The notes under the pieces are model-generated. The model ran no database searches, was not told the origin of the DNA, and saw nothing but the letters and a program-made list of their open reading frames with translations. Positions 44,011 through 54,405 of a stretch of DNA of 64,000 nt are shown here, piece by piece (the first letter of the stretch is position 1; each line of letters opens with the position of its first letter). Source of the DNA: Exiguobacterium sp. J17977 (GTDB lineage Bacteria > Bacillota > Bacilli > Exiguobacteriales > Exiguobacteriaceae); NCBI RefSeq assembly GCF_018616375.1, contig NZ_JAEQBB010000001.1:372001-436000 (forward strand). The letters are read 5' to 3'. A program made the position numbers and the translations under genes.

Positions 44011-45384
44011 ATGCAGCAATTTGAATCATGGGTGACGAGTCTATCCAACCTCGTCTGGGGACCACATCTCCTCATTTTACTGATTGGGACGGGCGTCTAT
44101 TTGACGTTCCGGCTCGGCTTCATCCAAGTGACGCGGCTCGGGTTCGGGTTGAAAGAAGCATTTCTCCCGAAACCGAAAACGGGAGCGGAAGCGGAAAAAC
44201 AGAAAACGCAACGCGGGGACATCTCGCACTTCCAGGCGCTCATGACAGCGCTCGCGGCCACGGTCGGGACCGGGAACATGGTCGGTGTCGCGACGGCGGT
44301 CGTCCTGGGGGGACCGGGCGCCATCGTCTGGATGTGGCTTTCTGGTTTCATCGGGATGGCGACGAAGTACGCCGAGGCGATTCTCGCCGTCAAATATCGT
44401 GTCGTCGATGAGCGGGGCGAGATTGCCGGTGGACCGATGTATTACTTGGAGCACGGCTTAAAGAAGAAGTGGCTCGGTATGACGTTCGCCTTGTTCGCGG
44501 CGATCGCCGCGTTCGGTATCGGCAACGGCGTCCAGACGAACTCGATCAGTATGGCGCTCAACACGTCATTCGGGATTCCGATGCTCGTAACGGGCATCGT
44601 GCTCATGGTGCTGACAGGATTCGTCATCCTCGGTGGCGTCAAATCGATCGGCAAAGTCGTCGGCGTATTCGTGCCGGTCATGATTATCGGATATGTCGGC
44701 GGGGGTCTCGTCATTCTCGTCATGAACTTCGAGTTGATTCCGTCGGCATTCGCGACCATCTTCTCGAGCACGTTCAGCGCGGAAGCCATCGGCGGCGGTG
44801 CGCTCGGTGCCGCCATCCGTTACGGGGTCGCACGCGGCGTATTCTCGAACGAGGCGGGCCTCGGCTCGGCACCAATCGCAGCCGCTGCCGCGAAGACCGA
44901 TTTCCCGGGACGGCAAGCGCTCGTCTCGATGACGCAAGTATTGATTGATACGCTCATCGTCTGTTCGATCACAGGCTTGACGATTGTCATGAGCGGTCAG
45001 TATACGAGCGGGCTGCAAGGCATCGAGTTGACGCAAGCGTCATTCGCTTACTTCCTCGGTCCAATCGGGGAAATCATCGTCACGGTGTCACTTGTTTTCT
45101 TCGCCTTCTCGACGGTCATCGGTTGGTGTTACTACGGGGAGCGTTCGGTCTATTACTTGCTCGGTGAACGGTCGATTGTCCCGTATCGTGTCGTCTATAT
45201 CCTCGTCGCCGGACTCGGCGCGATGACGACAAACTTGAATCTGATTTGGGCCATCTCGGACGTCTTCAACGGCCTGATGGCGATTCCGAACTTGATTGGT
45301 CTCTTGTTCTTGTCGGGTGTCGTCGTCGCCGAGACGAAGCGTTTCGAGCTCGAACGGCAAAAAGAACTGCGGCAAGCCGCTTAA
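44011..45384 (+). CDS. alanine/glycine:sodium symporter (AGCS family)
   Basis: Membrane symporter (457 aa, about 11 helices). AGCS hallmarks: TVGTGNMVGVATAVVLGGPGAIVWMWLSG (helix 3), GGPMYYLEHGLKKKW, NSISMALNTSFGIP and GVARGVFSNEAGLGSAPIAAAAAKTDFPGRQALVSM. Homologues such as AlsT take up alanine or glycine. ATG 44011 is preceded by AGGGGGCATAAGCGT. A 198-bp AT-rich leader with two TATTACG copies (43890-43910 region) precedes it. Confidence 0.93.
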   Translation: MQQFESWVTSLSNLVWGPHLLILLIGTGVYLTFRLGFIQVTRLGFGLKEAFLPKPKTGAEAEKQKTQRGDISHFQALMTALAATVGTGNMVGVATAVVLGGPGAIVWMWLSGFIGMATKYAEAILAVKYRVVDERGEIAGGPMYYLEHGLKKKWLGMTFALFAAIAAFGIGNGVQTNSISMALNTSFGIPMLVTGIVLMVLTGFVILGGVKSIGKVVGVFVPVMIIGYVGGGLVILVMNFELIPSAFATIFSSTFSAEAIGGGALGAAIRYGVARGVFSNEAGLGSAPIAAAAAKTDFPGRQALVSMTQVLIDTLIVCSITGLTIVMSGQYTSGLQGIELTQASFAYFLGPIGEIIVTVSLVFFAFSTVIGWCYYGERSVYYLLGERSIVPYRVVYILVAGLGAMTTNLNLIWAISDVFNGLMAIPNLIGLLFLSGVVVAETKRFELERQKELRQAA

Positions 45385-45386
45385 CC

Positions 45387-45422
45387 AAAAGGAAGCATCC
45401 TCATGCGAGGACGCTTCCTTTT
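45387..45422. terminator. bidirectional rho-independent terminator
   Basis: AAAAGGAAGC-TCCTC / GAGGA-GCTTCCTTTT stem with ATGC loop between convergent genes; T runs on both sides. Confidence 0.93.
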
Positions 45423-45423
45423 G

Positions 45424-47127
45424 TCATACTTTGAATTGACCGATCAACGCGTTCAACTCATCCATCTTCTGTTGCGATGCCTCGGTGGCGCGGTTTAACT
45501 CGCTAAAGCGGTCGACGGACATCGTCACTTTCTCGGCGATCTCCTGTGTGCCGAGCGCGCCGTTATTGACCGTGACGGCCACATCTTGGATGACCCCGAT
45601 CATGTTCGACGTCAACTGCTCGAGTTCGATGGCGGCGACGGCGAACTCTGAAGCGGTCGCTTCGAACCGGCCGGCGTCTTCGCTATAATGCTCGGCCGCC
45701 TCTTCGAGCTGGTCGTAATCCTTCAACACGTTCGTATCGAGGAAATGGAGCATCTCGCTCGACGTGTCGTTCAAATGGTCGACGGAGTGGAGCACGTTCG
45801 TCGAGATGGCTTGAATCCGTTCGACGGTCGTCCGGCTCGTCTCGGCCAGTTTCCGAATCTCATCGGCGACGACGGCGAACCCGCGTCCCGCCTCGCCGGC
45901 CCGAGCGGCTTCGATCGAAGCGTTCAACGACAAGAGGTTCGTCTGGGCGGCGATGTCTAAAATGTCGTTCGTAAGTGTCGCGATTTCCCGGACGGCTTTG
46001 GCGTCTTGCATTGCCTGTTCCAAGTTGACGCGTGTCGACGAGAGAACGTGAAGCGCAGACGCTTTTGCCTCGACGGCATGGTCGCGCAGCGCGACGGCGC
46101 GGGCATCGACTTGCTCGGCCTCGGCTTTTCGCTCGGCGGCCATCGTCACGATGTTATGGAGCGTTCGTTCCATGTCAGAAGCCGACGCGTTCATCTCTTG
46201 GGCGCTCGCGGCCGTCTGTTGCATCCCGGCCGTCAAATCCTCGGTCGTGGCGGCCGTCGTCGTCATGTACGTATCGAGCTCGCGCAGCTCGTCATACATG
46301 CGTGCCGACTGTTCGGTCACCCCGTGAGACACACCGTTCACTTGCAAAATCAATTGGCGGAGATTGGCGAGGAATTGGTTGAAGTCGCGGGCGAGTCCCG
46401 AGAACTCGTCGCGGCGCTTCACCGGGATGGCCGTCGTCAAGTCGCCTTCGCTCGTGGCCAGCTCCCGCATCTTCACTTTGAACTCTTTGAGCGGCTCGAA
46501 AATCGAGCGGAAGATGAACAGCATCATGAGCACCGTGAAGACGATGGCCGCGGCCATAATGATGATGAGCGTGAGCTGGACTTGCTCGAACAATGCCTGA
46601 CCGGCTTCCGTATCAGACCGAATCTCATCGCGGTTCAAGTTGACGAGCAGACCGAGCGTGTTCGAGAGGGCGTCGGCGGCCGGTGTCGCCGTATCCCGGA
46701 TATAGGTGTCGGCCGCGGCTTGACCGTCCGCGTTCGAGATGCGGATGAGCTCCTCGATATTCGTTTTAAATGTCGTCCATTGATCCGTCGCTTGATCGAA
46801 CAGCTCCTGATCGGCTTTCGTGATAATCGTCGACTCATAACCGCTCATCTGTTGCTCAAGAATCGTGATGCCCGTGTCGAGGTTCGTTTCGACGTTTTGC
46901 TTCGTCACCTCATCCTCAACCAAGGCGTGGCGCATCATCTGCTGACGAATCTCAAGCAGTTGTTTATCGACTTGATGGATTTGGTCCATCCCCGGCACCC
47001 ACGAGACGTTCATATCTTGCTGGGCGGCCTTGGACGCGTTCAACGCATAAAACGAGTAGCCGCTCACCCCGAGCAGCAACACGAGCAAGACGGTGAAGGC
47101 GACAATCAGTTTGTTACGAATTGACAT
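45424..47127 (-). CDS. methyl-accepting chemotaxis protein
   Basis: 567-aa transmembrane chemoreceptor: N-terminal helix (about 8-30), a periplasm-side four-helix bundle sensor of the 4HB_MCP type (about 35-185), second helix (about 188-210), HAMP (about 212-265; [19 protein letters not shown]) and the signalling hairpin with tip [49 protein letters not shown] before ATG 47127. Ligand unknown. Monocistronic and divergent from gatCAB. Confidence 0.94.
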   Translation of the reverse strand: MSIRNKLIVAFTVLLVLLLGVSGYSFYALNASKAAQQDMNVSWVPGMDQIHQVDKQLLEIRQQMMRHALVEDEVTKQNVETNLDTGITILEQQMSGYESTIITKADQELFDQATDQWTTFKTNIEELIRISNADGQAAADTYIRDTATPAADALSNTLGLLVNLNRDEIRSDTEAGQALFEQVQLTLIIIMAAAIVFTVLMMLFIFRSIFEPLKEFKVKMRELATSEGDLTTAIPVKRRDEFSGLARDFNQFLANLRQLILQVNGVSHGVTEQSARMYDELRELDTYMTTTAATTEDLTAGMQQTAASAQEMNASASDMERTLHNIVTMAAERKAEAEQVDARAVALRDHAVEAKASALHVLSSTRVNLEQAMQDAKAVREIATLTNDILDIAAQTNLLSLNASIEAARAGEAGRGFAVVADEIRKLAETSRTTVERIQAISTNVLHSVDHLNDTSSEMLHFLDTNVLKDYDQLEEAAEHYSEDAGRFEATASEFAVAAIELEQLTSNMIGVIQDVAVTVNNGALGTQEIAEKVTMSVDRFSELNRATEASQQKMDELNALIGQFKV

Positions 47128-47281
47128 AGGAATCCCCCTCGAAAAAATGATGCTTCTTCCTAAGCATAATGAGATTGGGGGGCGGACCGAATAGGGGTTT
47201 TGGGAAACGAGTCAATAGTGTGGGCGGATTCCCTAACTTTTCAAAAAATCGTTCCTCCTTGGCGAGATGGGATTTTCTTTT

Positions 47282-47309
47282 TTGTCTTATAAAAAAGTGG
47301 TATGATAAT
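47282..47309 (+). promoter_or_regulatory. probable promoter of gatCAB
   Basis: TTGTCT (47282-47287), 16 bp, GATAAT (47304-47309), about 35 bp before the gatC start codon. Confidence 0.5.
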
Positions 47310-47344
47310 GGACGATGTATTGAAAACTGTTGGAGGTGGAACCT

Positions 47345-47635
47345 TTGGCTCGAATCACAGAAGCTGAAGTTCGGCACGTCGCCGGACTCGCCCGACTTGC
47401 GATCACAGAAGATGAAGTGACGCACTTCACGGAGCAATTGACAAAAATCCTCGAGTTCGCCGAGCAACTCGATGAACTCGATACGACGGGCGTCATCCCG
47501 ACGACCCATGCCCTAGATTTGAAAAACGTACTACGCAAAGACGAGGTTCGTCCTTCACTTCCACGCGAGGAAGTCGAACGGATGGCACCTGATTGGGAGA
47601 ACGGCCAAGTCCGTGTCCCAGCGGTCTTTGAATAA
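47345..47635 (+). CDS. gatC: Asp/Glu-tRNA amidotransferase subunit C
   Basis: 96-aa small subunit of the GatCAB transamidosome converting Glu-tRNA(Gln) and Asp-tRNA(Asn). [23 protein letters not shown] aligns with the Bacillus GatC N-terminus, and [19 protein letters not shown] with its mid-part. Start is a TTG at 47345, 5-6 bp after GGAGGTGG; an upstream TTG at 47330 lies on the ribosome site. 11 bp before gatA. Confidence 0.95.
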   Translation: MARITEAEVRHVAGLARLAITEDEVTHFTEQLTKILEFAEQLDELDTTGVIPTTHALDLKNVLRKDEVRPSLPREEVERMAPDWENGQVRVPAVFE

Positions 47636-47646
47636 GGAGGCCCTTC

Positions 47647-49089
47647 ATGAGTTTATTTGATCACGGTGTAGCCAAGCTGCATACGCTTATAAAAGAAGGC
47701 GAAGTCACGGTATCGGACCTCGTCAAAGAATCATTTGACCGCATCGAGGCGACCGACGAAAAAATCGGTGCCTTCTTGACGCTCAATGAAGACGCGTTCG
47801 AACAGGCGAAACGGATGGACGAACTCGCCAAGACCTCGGACAATCCGCTCTTCGGTTTGCCGATTGGCGTCAAAGACAACATCGTCACGAAAGGGACACG
47901 CACGACGTGTGCCTCGAAGTTCCTCGAGAACTTTGTCCCGGCACATGACGCGACGGTCGTCGAGCGTCTCCATGACGCCGGTGCCGTCACAATCGGGAAG
48001 TTGAACATGGACGAGTTCGCGATGGGTTCATCGAACGAGAACTCGGCGTTCAAAGTCGTCCGCAACCCGTGGGACCCGACGCGCGTACCAGGCGGTTCGT
48101 CAGGCGGTTCAGCGGCAACGGTCGCGGCCGGCCAAGTACTGTTTAGCCTCGGCTCGGATACAGGTGGCTCGATTCGTCAGCCGGCGGCCTATTGTGGCGT
48201 CGTCGGGATGAAGCCGACGTACGGTCTCGTCTCACGTTACGGGCTCGTCGCATTCGCCTCGTCACTCGACCAAATCGGTCCGCTCACACGTACGGTCGAA
48301 GATAACGCCTACTTGTTGAACGCGATTGCCGGTCATTGCGACATGGACTCGACGTCAGCGACGGTCGACGTACCAGACTACACGAAATCGCTTCACGGCG
48401 ACATTAAAGGCATGAAGCTCGCGCTTCCAAAAGAGTTCATGGCCGAAGGCGTGTCAGACGGTGTCCGCAAACAGATTGAAGAAGCGGTCGAGACGCTCAA
48501 GTCGCTCGGTGCGACGGTCGAGGAGGTCTCGCTCCCGACAGTGAAATACGCGCTCCCGACATACTACTTGCTCGCGTCATCAGAAGCGTCTTCGAACCTC
48601 GCCCGGTTTGACGGCATCCGTTATGGACGCCGTGCCGAGGCCGATGCGCTCGAAGAAGTGTTCACGTATTCGCGCGAACAAGGTTTCGGAGAAGAAGTGA
48701 AACGCCGCATCATGCTCGGGACGTACGCGCTCAGCTCGGGTTATTACGATGCGTTCTACAAGAAATCGCAACAGGTCCGCACGCTCATGAAGCAAGACTT
48801 TGCGAACATATTCGCCGACTACGATGCGATTATCGGACCGACTGCGCCGACGGTCGCGTTCAAACTCGGTGACCAGCTCGAAGATCCGCTCACGATGTAT
48901 GCCAACGATATTATGACGATTCCGGTCAACTTGGCGGGCATCCCGGCCATCTCGGTACCGGCTGGCTTGTCAGAAGGCCTCCCGGTCGGTTTACAGATCA
49001 TCGGGAACCATTTCAGTGAACCAACACTCTACCGCGTGGCCCATGCTTTTGAACAAGCAAACGGCGGTTTCAAGATGCCACAGCTCTAA
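47647..49089 (+). CDS. gatA: Asp/Glu-tRNA amidotransferase subunit A
   Basis: 480-aa glutaminase subunit. Amidase signature [32 protein letters not shown] with the Ser-cisSer-Lys triad (Lys in [12 protein letters not shown]). RBS AAGGAGGCCCTTC before ATG 47647. Middle gene of gatCAB. Confidence 0.97.
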   Translation: MSLFDHGVAKLHTLIKEGEVTVSDLVKESFDRIEATDEKIGAFLTLNEDAFEQAKRMDELAKTSDNPLFGLPIGVKDNIVTKGTRTTCASKFLENFVPAHDATVVERLHDAGAVTIGKLNMDEFAMGSSNENSAFKVVRNPWDPTRVPGGSSGGSAATVAAGQVLFSLGSDTGGSIRQPAAYCGVVGMKPTYGLVSRYGLVAFASSLDQIGPLTRTVEDNAYLLNAIAGHCDMDSTSATVDVPDYTKSLHGDIKGMKLALPKEFMAEGVSDGVRKQIEEAVETLKSLGATVEEVSLPTVKYALPTYYLLASSEASSNLARFDGIRYGRRAEADALEEVFTYSREQGFGEEVKRRIMLGTYALSSGYYDAFYKKSQQVRTLMKQDFANIFADYDAIIGPTAPTVAFKLGDQLEDPLTMYANDIMTIPVNLAGIPAISVPAGLSEGLPVGLQIIGNHFSEPTLYRVAHAFEQANGGFKMPQL

Positions 49090-49101
49090 GGAGGACGTAC
49101 G

Positions 49102-50532
49102 ATGAACTTTGAAACGATCATCGGGATCGAGGTGCACGCCGAGCTGAGCACGAAGTCGAAGATTTGGTGTGGCTGCTCGCGCACATACGGTGCCGAAACG
49201 AATACACAGACGTGTCCGATTTGTCTCGGACATCCGGGCGTCTTGCCTAAATTGAACGAAGAGGCGGTCAATCTCGCTATCAAGGCCGCGATGGCACTCA
49301 ACTGCGAAATCGCGACCGACACGAAATTCGACCGCAAGAACTACTTCTATCCAGATACGCCGAAAGCGTACCAAATCTCGCAGTTTGACCAACCAATCGG
49401 TTTCAACGGTCACGTCGATGTCGAAGTCGACGGTGAGATGAAGCGGTTCCGCATCGAACGCGTCCATCTTGAAGAAGATGCCGGGAAGATGAACCACACG
49501 GGCGAGAAACACTCGGTCGTCGACTTCAACCGGACCGGGTCACCCCTCATCGAGATCGTCAGTGAGGCTGACATGCGTTCACCGAAAGACGCCGTCGCTT
49601 ACCTCGAGCGCTTGAAAGAAGTGCTCTCGTTCGCGGGCGTCTCGGACGTCAAGATGGAAGAAGGGTCGCTCCGTTGCGACTGTAACATCTCGGTCCGTCC
49701 GTTCGGTCAAGAGCCGTTCGGTACGAAGACGGAGCTCAAAAACTTGAACTCGTTCTCGAACGTCTTGAAGGCGCTCGAGTATGAGGAAGACCGTCACCGC
49801 AAACTGCTCATCACGGGCGGCGTCATGCGTCAAGAGACGCTCCGGTTTGACGAGGCGGCGAAGAAGACGATTCTCATGCGTGTCAAAGAAGGCGCGGCCG
49901 ATTACCGCTACTTCCCAGAGCCGGACCTCGTCCGTCTCGAAATCGATGAGGAATGGAAAGAACGCATCCGCGCCACACTTCCGGAACTGCCGGTTGCACG
50001 TCGCGAACGTTATATGAACAACTACGGGCTGTCGGCGTATGACGCCAAGGCGCTCACGTCGACGCGGGAGTTCTCGGACTTCTTCGAAGCGACGACGGCA
50101 GCAGGTGCCGAACCGAAAGCGGCCGCGAACTGGCTCATGGGCGAAGTGCTCGGTCACTTGAACAAATCGGACGATACGATCGAGACGATGAAATTGACGC
50201 CGAGCTCGCTCGCGGAGTTGATTCGTTTGATTGGAGAAGGTACAATTTCTTCGAAGATCGCCAAACGCGTGTTCACAGCCATGATCGAAGAAGGCGCCGA
50301 GCCGAAGGCGTACGTCGAAGCGAACGGTCTCGCCCAAATCTCGGACGAGAACTTGCTCCGCGGCTACATCCTCGACTTGTTCGAAGCGCATCCGCAGATG
50401 ATTGAAGACTTTAAGAACGGAAAAGACCGTGCCAAAGGCTTTATCATCGGGCAGATCATGAAGCAGACGAAAGGGATGGCGAACCCGGCACTCCTCGATG
50501 GCTTGTTCCACGAAGAGATTGCCAAACGCTAA
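49102..50532 (+). CDS. gatB: Asp/Glu-tRNA amidotransferase subunit B
   Basis: 476-aa kinase/transferase subunit: [20 protein letters not shown] with zinc cysteines completed by [46 protein letters not shown], and the C-terminal tRNA-binding YqeY-like tail. RBS AAGGAGGACGTACG before ATG 49102. A weak GCGAG/CTCGC hairpin with TTTT lies before dagK. Confidence 0.97.
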   Translation: MNFETIIGIEVHAELSTKSKIWCGCSRTYGAETNTQTCPICLGHPGVLPKLNEEAVNLAIKAAMALNCEIATDTKFDRKNYFYPDTPKAYQISQFDQPIGFNGHVDVEVDGEMKRFRIERVHLEEDAGKMNHTGEKHSVVDFNRTGSPLIEIVSEADMRSPKDAVAYLERLKEVLSFAGVSDVKMEEGSLRCDCNISVRPFGQEPFGTKTELKNLNSFSNVLKALEYEEDRHRKLLITGGVMRQETLRFDEAAKKTILMRVKEGAADYRYFPEPDLVRLEIDEEWKERIRATLPELPVARRERYMNNYGLSAYDAKALTSTREFSDFFEATTAAGAEPKAAANWLMGEVLGHLNKSDDTIETMKLTPSSLAELIRLIGEGTISSKIAKRVFTAMIEEGAEPKAYVEANGLAQISDENLLRGYILDLFEAHPQMIEDFKNGKDRAKGFIIGQIMKQTKGMANPALLDGLFHEEIAKR

Positions 50533-50593
50533 ACAAGCGGCGAGGCACTTGTGTCTCGCTTTTCGCTCGACTTGAGCATGGGGAGAGAACATT

Positions 50594-51595
50594 ATGCAAC
50601 GAAAACGCGCACGGGTCATCTATAACCCGACATCTGGAAAAGAAGTGATCAAACGGGAACTCCCGTACATTTTGAACCGCCTCGAGGATGCGGGTTATGA
50701 GACGTCGACGTACGCGACGAAAGCAATCGGCGACGCGACGCTCGAAGCCGTTCGAGCCGCGGAGGCCGAGTTCGACTTGATTATCGCGGCCGGTGGGGAC
50801 GGGACGCTGAACGAGGTCATCTCGGGACTCGCCCCGCTCGACACGCGTCCGACAATCGGTCTCATCCCGGTCGGAACGACGAACGACTTTGCCCGAGCGA
50901 TGCGGATTCCGCTCAACGTCGTCGGTGCCCTCGACGTCATCTGTGACGGATTCGAGATGCCGGTCGACCTCGGTGAGATTGAAGGGGAGAAGGGCGACAT
51001 CCACTACTTCATCAATATCGCCGGGGGCGGTATCATGACGGAGCTGTCGTATGAGGTGCCGTCGAAACTGAAGACGGCACTCGGTCAGCTCGCCTATTAC
51101 GTCAAAGGGATGGAGAAACTTCCACTCATCAAGCCGACGTATATCGAGCTCGAGCACGACGAGGGTACGTTCAGCGGCGAGGTCATGATTTTCCTCACGT
51201 CGAACTCGAACTCGGTCGGTGGCTTTGAGAAGATTTCACCACATGCGTCATTGAACGATGGACTGTTCGACTTGTTCATCTTGCGCAAGTGTAACTTGTT
51301 CGAGTTCATCCACGTCGTCCGCTTGTTGCTCCGTGGCGAGCACTTGTCGAGTCCGCTCGTCGAGCACGTCAAGACGGGACGCGTCAAGATGAAGACGACG
51401 ACGGAACGGATGAGTCTCAATATCGACGGCGAATACGGCGGCGAATGCACGGGCGAGATGCGAAACTTGTTCCGTCACTTGACGGTACTCGCCCCGAACG
51501 CGCGCATCCGTGAGATGGAAGACTTGAACGCCCAGTATGAACGCGAACAGATGATTAAACAGCTGTTCAACGTGTCAAACGAGAAAGCAGAATGA
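50594..51595 (+). CDS. dagK: diacylglycerol kinase DagK/DgkB
   Basis: 333-aa soluble lipid kinase returning diacylglycerol to phosphatidate. RVIYNPTSGKEVIKRELP, IIAAGGDGTLNEVISGLAP, GLIPVGTTNDFARAMRIPLN and NIAGGGIMTELSYEVPSK are typical. Follows gatB by 61 bp as in Bacillus, where gatCAB-yerQ-yefA lie near each other. ATG 50594 is preceded by GGGGAGAGAACATT. Strong terminator follows. Confidence 0.95.
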   Translation: MQRKRARVIYNPTSGKEVIKRELPYILNRLEDAGYETSTYATKAIGDATLEAVRAAEAEFDLIIAAGGDGTLNEVISGLAPLDTRPTIGLIPVGTTNDFARAMRIPLNVVGALDVICDGFEMPVDLGEIEGEKGDIHYFINIAGGGIMTELSYEVPSKLKTALGQLAYYVKGMEKLPLIKPTYIELEHDEGTFSGEVMIFLTSNSNSVGGFEKISPHASLNDGLFDLFILRKCNLFEFIHVVRLLLRGEHLSSPLVEHVKTGRVKMKTTTERMSLNIDGEYGGECTGEMRNLFRHLTVLAPNARIREMEDLNAQYEREQMIKQLFNVSNEKAE

Positions 51596-51599
51596 TTCG

Positions 51600-51628
51600 G
51601 CTCGGCGTGGCGCACACGCCGAGCTTTT
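51600..51628 (+). terminator. rho-independent terminator of dagK
   Basis: GCTCGGCGTG/CACGCCGAGC perfect 10-bp stem with 5-nt loop then TTTTCG. Confidence 0.9.
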
Positions 51629-51691
51629 CGTTCGCTTGGAACGGGTATGAACCAATACACACTATTTTTTGAATCGGGAAAGGAGAGACTC

Positions 51692-53053
51692 ATGTTACCA
51701 GTCCAAAAGAATGACCGTCTCGATGTCCACATCCACGACCTCACCCATGAGGGCGCAGGCGTGGCGCGTGTCGACGGTTATACGCTGTTCGTCCCGAACG
51801 CGCTCCCGGGAGAGACCGTGGAGATCGTCGTGACGAAGACGAATAAACAGTACGGGTTCGCCCGCTTGCTCGATGTGAAAGAATCGAGTGCGGACCGCGT
51901 CGAGCCACCGTGCCCGATTTTCTATCAGTGCGGGGGCTGTCAGCTCCAACACTTCAGTTACGACGGCCAGCTCCGTCAAAAACGGGACCGTGTCGTCGAT
52001 GCGTTGAAGCGCCTCGGCCAATTCGATGTGCCCGTCCACGAGACAATCGGCATGCCGGAACCATGGCGTTACCGCAACAAGGCGCAAGTGCCGTTCAAAG
52101 ACGAGGCCGGTCGCCTCGTCGCCGGTTTCTATCGTCCACGTTCGCACGATATCGTCGAGATGAAGGAATGTCTCATCCAAGATGAGCGCAACGATGAGGC
52201 CGTCCAAGTCGTCCGTGACGTGCTCGCGGCGCACGGTGTGCCGGCTTACGATGAGAAGACCGGGCGCGGCGTCATCCGCCACGTCATGGCCCGTTACGGG
52301 TATCATTCGGGTGAATTGATGATCGTCCTCATCACGAAGACGACGAAAATCAAAGGCGTCAACGAGATTGTCGCCGACATCTTGAAGCGTCTGCCGGACG
52401 TGACGTCAATCATGCAAAACGTCAACCCGGACAAGACGAACGTCATCTTGGGGTCGACGAACAAACTGTTATATGGCCATGAGACGATTGAGGATAAAAT
52501 TGGTGGACTGACGTTCACGATTTCTCCGCACTCGTTCTTCCAGGTCAACCCGGTCCAGACGGAGAAGTTGTACGGCAAGGCGCTTGAATACGCGCAACTG
52601 ACTGGGACCGAGCAAGTCGTCGACGCCTATTGCGGCATCGGGACGATCAGTCTGTTCCTCGCCCAGAAAGCGGCGCACGTGTACGGCGTCGAAGTCGTAC
52701 CGGAAGCGATTGAGGACGCGAAACAGAACGCGCTCGTCAACGAGATCGACAATGTGACGTACGCGTGTGGCGCAGCCGAAGACGTGCTTCCAAAGTGGAA
52801 GCAGGATGGCATCAATCCGGACGTCATCGTCGTCGACCCGCCACGTAAAGGCTGTGCCGAGTCGTTCCTCGAGACGATGGTCGAGATGGCACCGAAGCGG
52901 ATCGTCTATGTGTCGTGTAACGTCGCGACGCAGGCGCGCGATATGCGTTATCTTGCGGACCGTGGCTACCGACTTGTCGAAGTTACACCGGTCGACATGT
53001 TCCCGCATACGGCGCATGTGGAGACGGTGGCGTGGTTAGAAAAAATGGAATAA
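51692..53053 (+). CDS. 23S rRNA/tRNA uracil-C5 methyltransferase (RlmD/RlmCD type)
   Basis: 453-aa SAM-dependent m5U methyltransferase. N-terminal TRAM domain (about 5-62; IHDLTHEGAGVARVDGYTLF), Fe-S cysteines CPIFYQCGGCQLQH, SAM motif VVDAYCGIGTISLFLA, VVDPPRKGC and catalytic Cys in IVYVSCNVATQARD. Equivalent to Bacillus YefA (RlmCD) next to dgkB. Start ATG 51692 behind GGAAAGGAGAGACTC; the ATG at 51647 lies 5' of the ribosome site. Confidence 0.93.
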   Translation: MLPVQKNDRLDVHIHDLTHEGAGVARVDGYTLFVPNALPGETVEIVVTKTNKQYGFARLLDVKESSADRVEPPCPIFYQCGGCQLQHFSYDGQLRQKRDRVVDALKRLGQFDVPVHETIGMPEPWRYRNKAQVPFKDEAGRLVAGFYRPRSHDIVEMKECLIQDERNDEAVQVVRDVLAAHGVPAYDEKTGRGVIRHVMARYGYHSGELMIVLITKTTKIKGVNEIVADILKRLPDVTSIMQNVNPDKTNVILGSTNKLLYGHETIEDKIGGLTFTISPHSFFQVNPVQTEKLYGKALEYAQLTGTEQVVDAYCGIGTISLFLAQKAAHVYGVEVVPEAIEDAKQNALVNEIDNVTYACGAAEDVLPKWKQDGINPDVIVVDPPRKGCAESFLETMVEMAPKRIVYVSCNVATQARDMRYLADRGYRLVEVTPVDMFPHTAHVETVAWLEKME

Positions 53054-53068
53054 GATGAATGCAGATGG

Positions 53069-53101
53069 ACCTTCGATTTTGTTTGAAATCGGAGGTTTTT
53101 T
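53069..53101 (+). terminator. rho-independent terminator of the methyltransferase gene
   Basis: ACCTtCGATTT/AAATCGgAGGT stem with TGTTTG loop followed by TTTTTTG. Confidence 0.88.
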
Positions 53102-53130
53102 GTCTAGTCGTGTCAAAAGGGGTGGTGAAG

Positions 53131-53703
53131 ATGAGGAAAATCATTGTACTTGAACATGTATCCTTGGACGGTGTGATTCAGTCACCGGGTGGGCAAGACG
53201 AAGACGTAAGCGAAGGGTTTACGTATGGAGGGTGGACAGGACCGTTTGCGAGTGATGAGTTAGGTCGTTTGATTCGGACGCAAATGCATAGCGACTTTGC
53301 ATTGCTACTCGGGAGAAAGACGTATGAACAATGGGGAGACTATTGGCCCCATCACGCGGATGTTTGGCCAGAAGCACAAATTGCGACAAAGTACGTAGCG
53401 TCACAAACGTTGCATGAAAGTTTATGGGAACCAACCGTTTTTTTGACGGACCCAATCAAGCAGTTAAAATTGTTGAAGCTGGAAGCTGGGCCAGATTTTC
53501 ATGTCTGGGGAAGCAGTGGTTTGGCCCATGCTTTGTTTCAAAACGACCTAGTCGATGAATGTTGGTTGATCATCTATCCGATTATCATCGGGTCAGGGAA
53601 GCGCTTGTTCCCAAATGGTGAAATGAATCCGATCACTTTTACATCAATGGCGCATCATCTGATGCCAAACGGGGTCATCGTTTCTCATTACCAAAGAAAG
53701 TAG
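53131..53703 (+). CDS. dihydrofolate reductase-like (RibD C-terminal domain) protein
   Basis: 190-aa protein of the RibD_C/DHFR-like family: MRKIIVLEHVSLDGVIQSPG, LLLGRKTYEQWGDYWPHH, DFHVWGSSGLAHALFQNDLVDECWLIIYPIIIGSGKRLFP. Similar stand-alone proteins (YyaP/YwjB-like) have no established substrate. GGGGTGGTGAAG precedes ATG 53131. Third positions are noticeably poorer in C and G than in the neighbouring housekeeping genes, which fits later acquisition. Confidence 0.85.
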   Translation: MRKIIVLEHVSLDGVIQSPGGQDEDVSEGFTYGGWTGPFASDELGRLIRTQMHSDFALLLGRKTYEQWGDYWPHHADVWPEAQIATKYVASQTLHESLWEPTVFLTDPIKQLKLLKLEAGPDFHVWGSSGLAHALFQNDLVDECWLIIYPIIIGSGKRLFPNGEMNPITFTSMAHHLMPNGVIVSHYQRK

Positions 53704-53800
53704 TGACACATTGCGGGTTGAGTGGAGCTTGAAGCATCCATAGACGAGAACATATAATTCAAGTAAACCCATGTTCTCCTAACGAAAGGGAGCGAAAAAA

Positions 53801-54319
53801 ATGAAGGCTTTCACTAAACTCGTACTCGGTCTCTTGCTCGTCTTCATCATGGTCATTGGTTGGTGGCTAATCTCTCCTCTCTTTCTCGATCAAACAGTAG
53901 ATGAAGGGCTCCCACCCGTCTCTACAGACACCGTTGATATGACCGAAGATCCGGAAGCTGTAGCGCCAGAGGCGGAAGATGAAACAATGGATACAGAGAC
54001 TCTCGGTTTGTCAGGAATGTTCATGGATGGAGAAAAGAATTACAAAACTTCTGGAACGATTAAAACGATTAACGCGGACGATGGGGTATACCTCAGATTT
54101 GAAGATTTTCAAACGACCAATGGACCCGACCTGTTTGTTTATTTGATTCAGCCTGGGACGGAAACGACAGAAGGGATCAGCTTAGGGGCTTTGAAAGGAA
54201 ACACGGGGAATCAAAACTATTTAGTCCCTGAAGACGTTGACCTCACTCAATATTCGACAATCGTGATTTGGTGCCGAGCCTTCGATGCGGATTTTGGTTT
54301 TGGTGAACTGACACAATAA
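53801..54319 (+). CDS. membrane-anchored DM13-domain protein
   Basis: 172-aa protein with one N-terminal transmembrane helix (about 8-30), an acidic linker (about 33-65) and a DM13 domain facing outside (about 68-172): GMFMDGEKNYKTSGTIKTI, LRFEDFQTTNGPDLFVYL, LGALKGNTGNQNYLVPEDVDL and IVIWCRAFDADFGFGEL, with the conserved Cys in IWCRAF. DM13 has been proposed to act in redox or electron transfer. RBS AAAGGGAGCGAAAAAA before ATG 53801. Monocistronic. Confidence 0.85.
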   Translation: MKAFTKLVLGLLLVFIMVIGWWLISPLFLDQTVDEGLPPVSTDTVDMTEDPEAVAPEAEDETMDTETLGLSGMFMDGEKNYKTSGTIKTINADDGVYLRFEDFQTTNGPDLFVYLIQPGTETTEGISLGALKGNTGNQNYLVPEDVDLTQYSTIVIWCRAFDADFGFGELTQ

Positions 54320-54365
54320 TCGATTTACGAGTTGACCGTGTCCATGATAAAAGACTCCTAAAGCA

Positions 54366-54399
54366 AAAACTCTTCAATCGTGCGGATTGGAGGGTTTTT
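54366..54399 (+). terminator. rho-independent terminator of the DM13 gene
   Basis: ACTCTTCAATC/GATTGGAGGGT stem with a 5-nt loop then TTTTTAC. Confidence 0.82.
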
Positions 54400-54405
54400 A
54401 CTTCG

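Noticed and set aside
46006-47124. 372-codon open frame antisense to the chemotaxis receptor gene
   Set aside because: Low-complexity His/Arg-rich product with no motif; arises from the codon bias of the receptor gene.
49579-50619. 346-codon open frame antisense to gatB
   Set aside because: Shadow of gatB; no start signal and no family.
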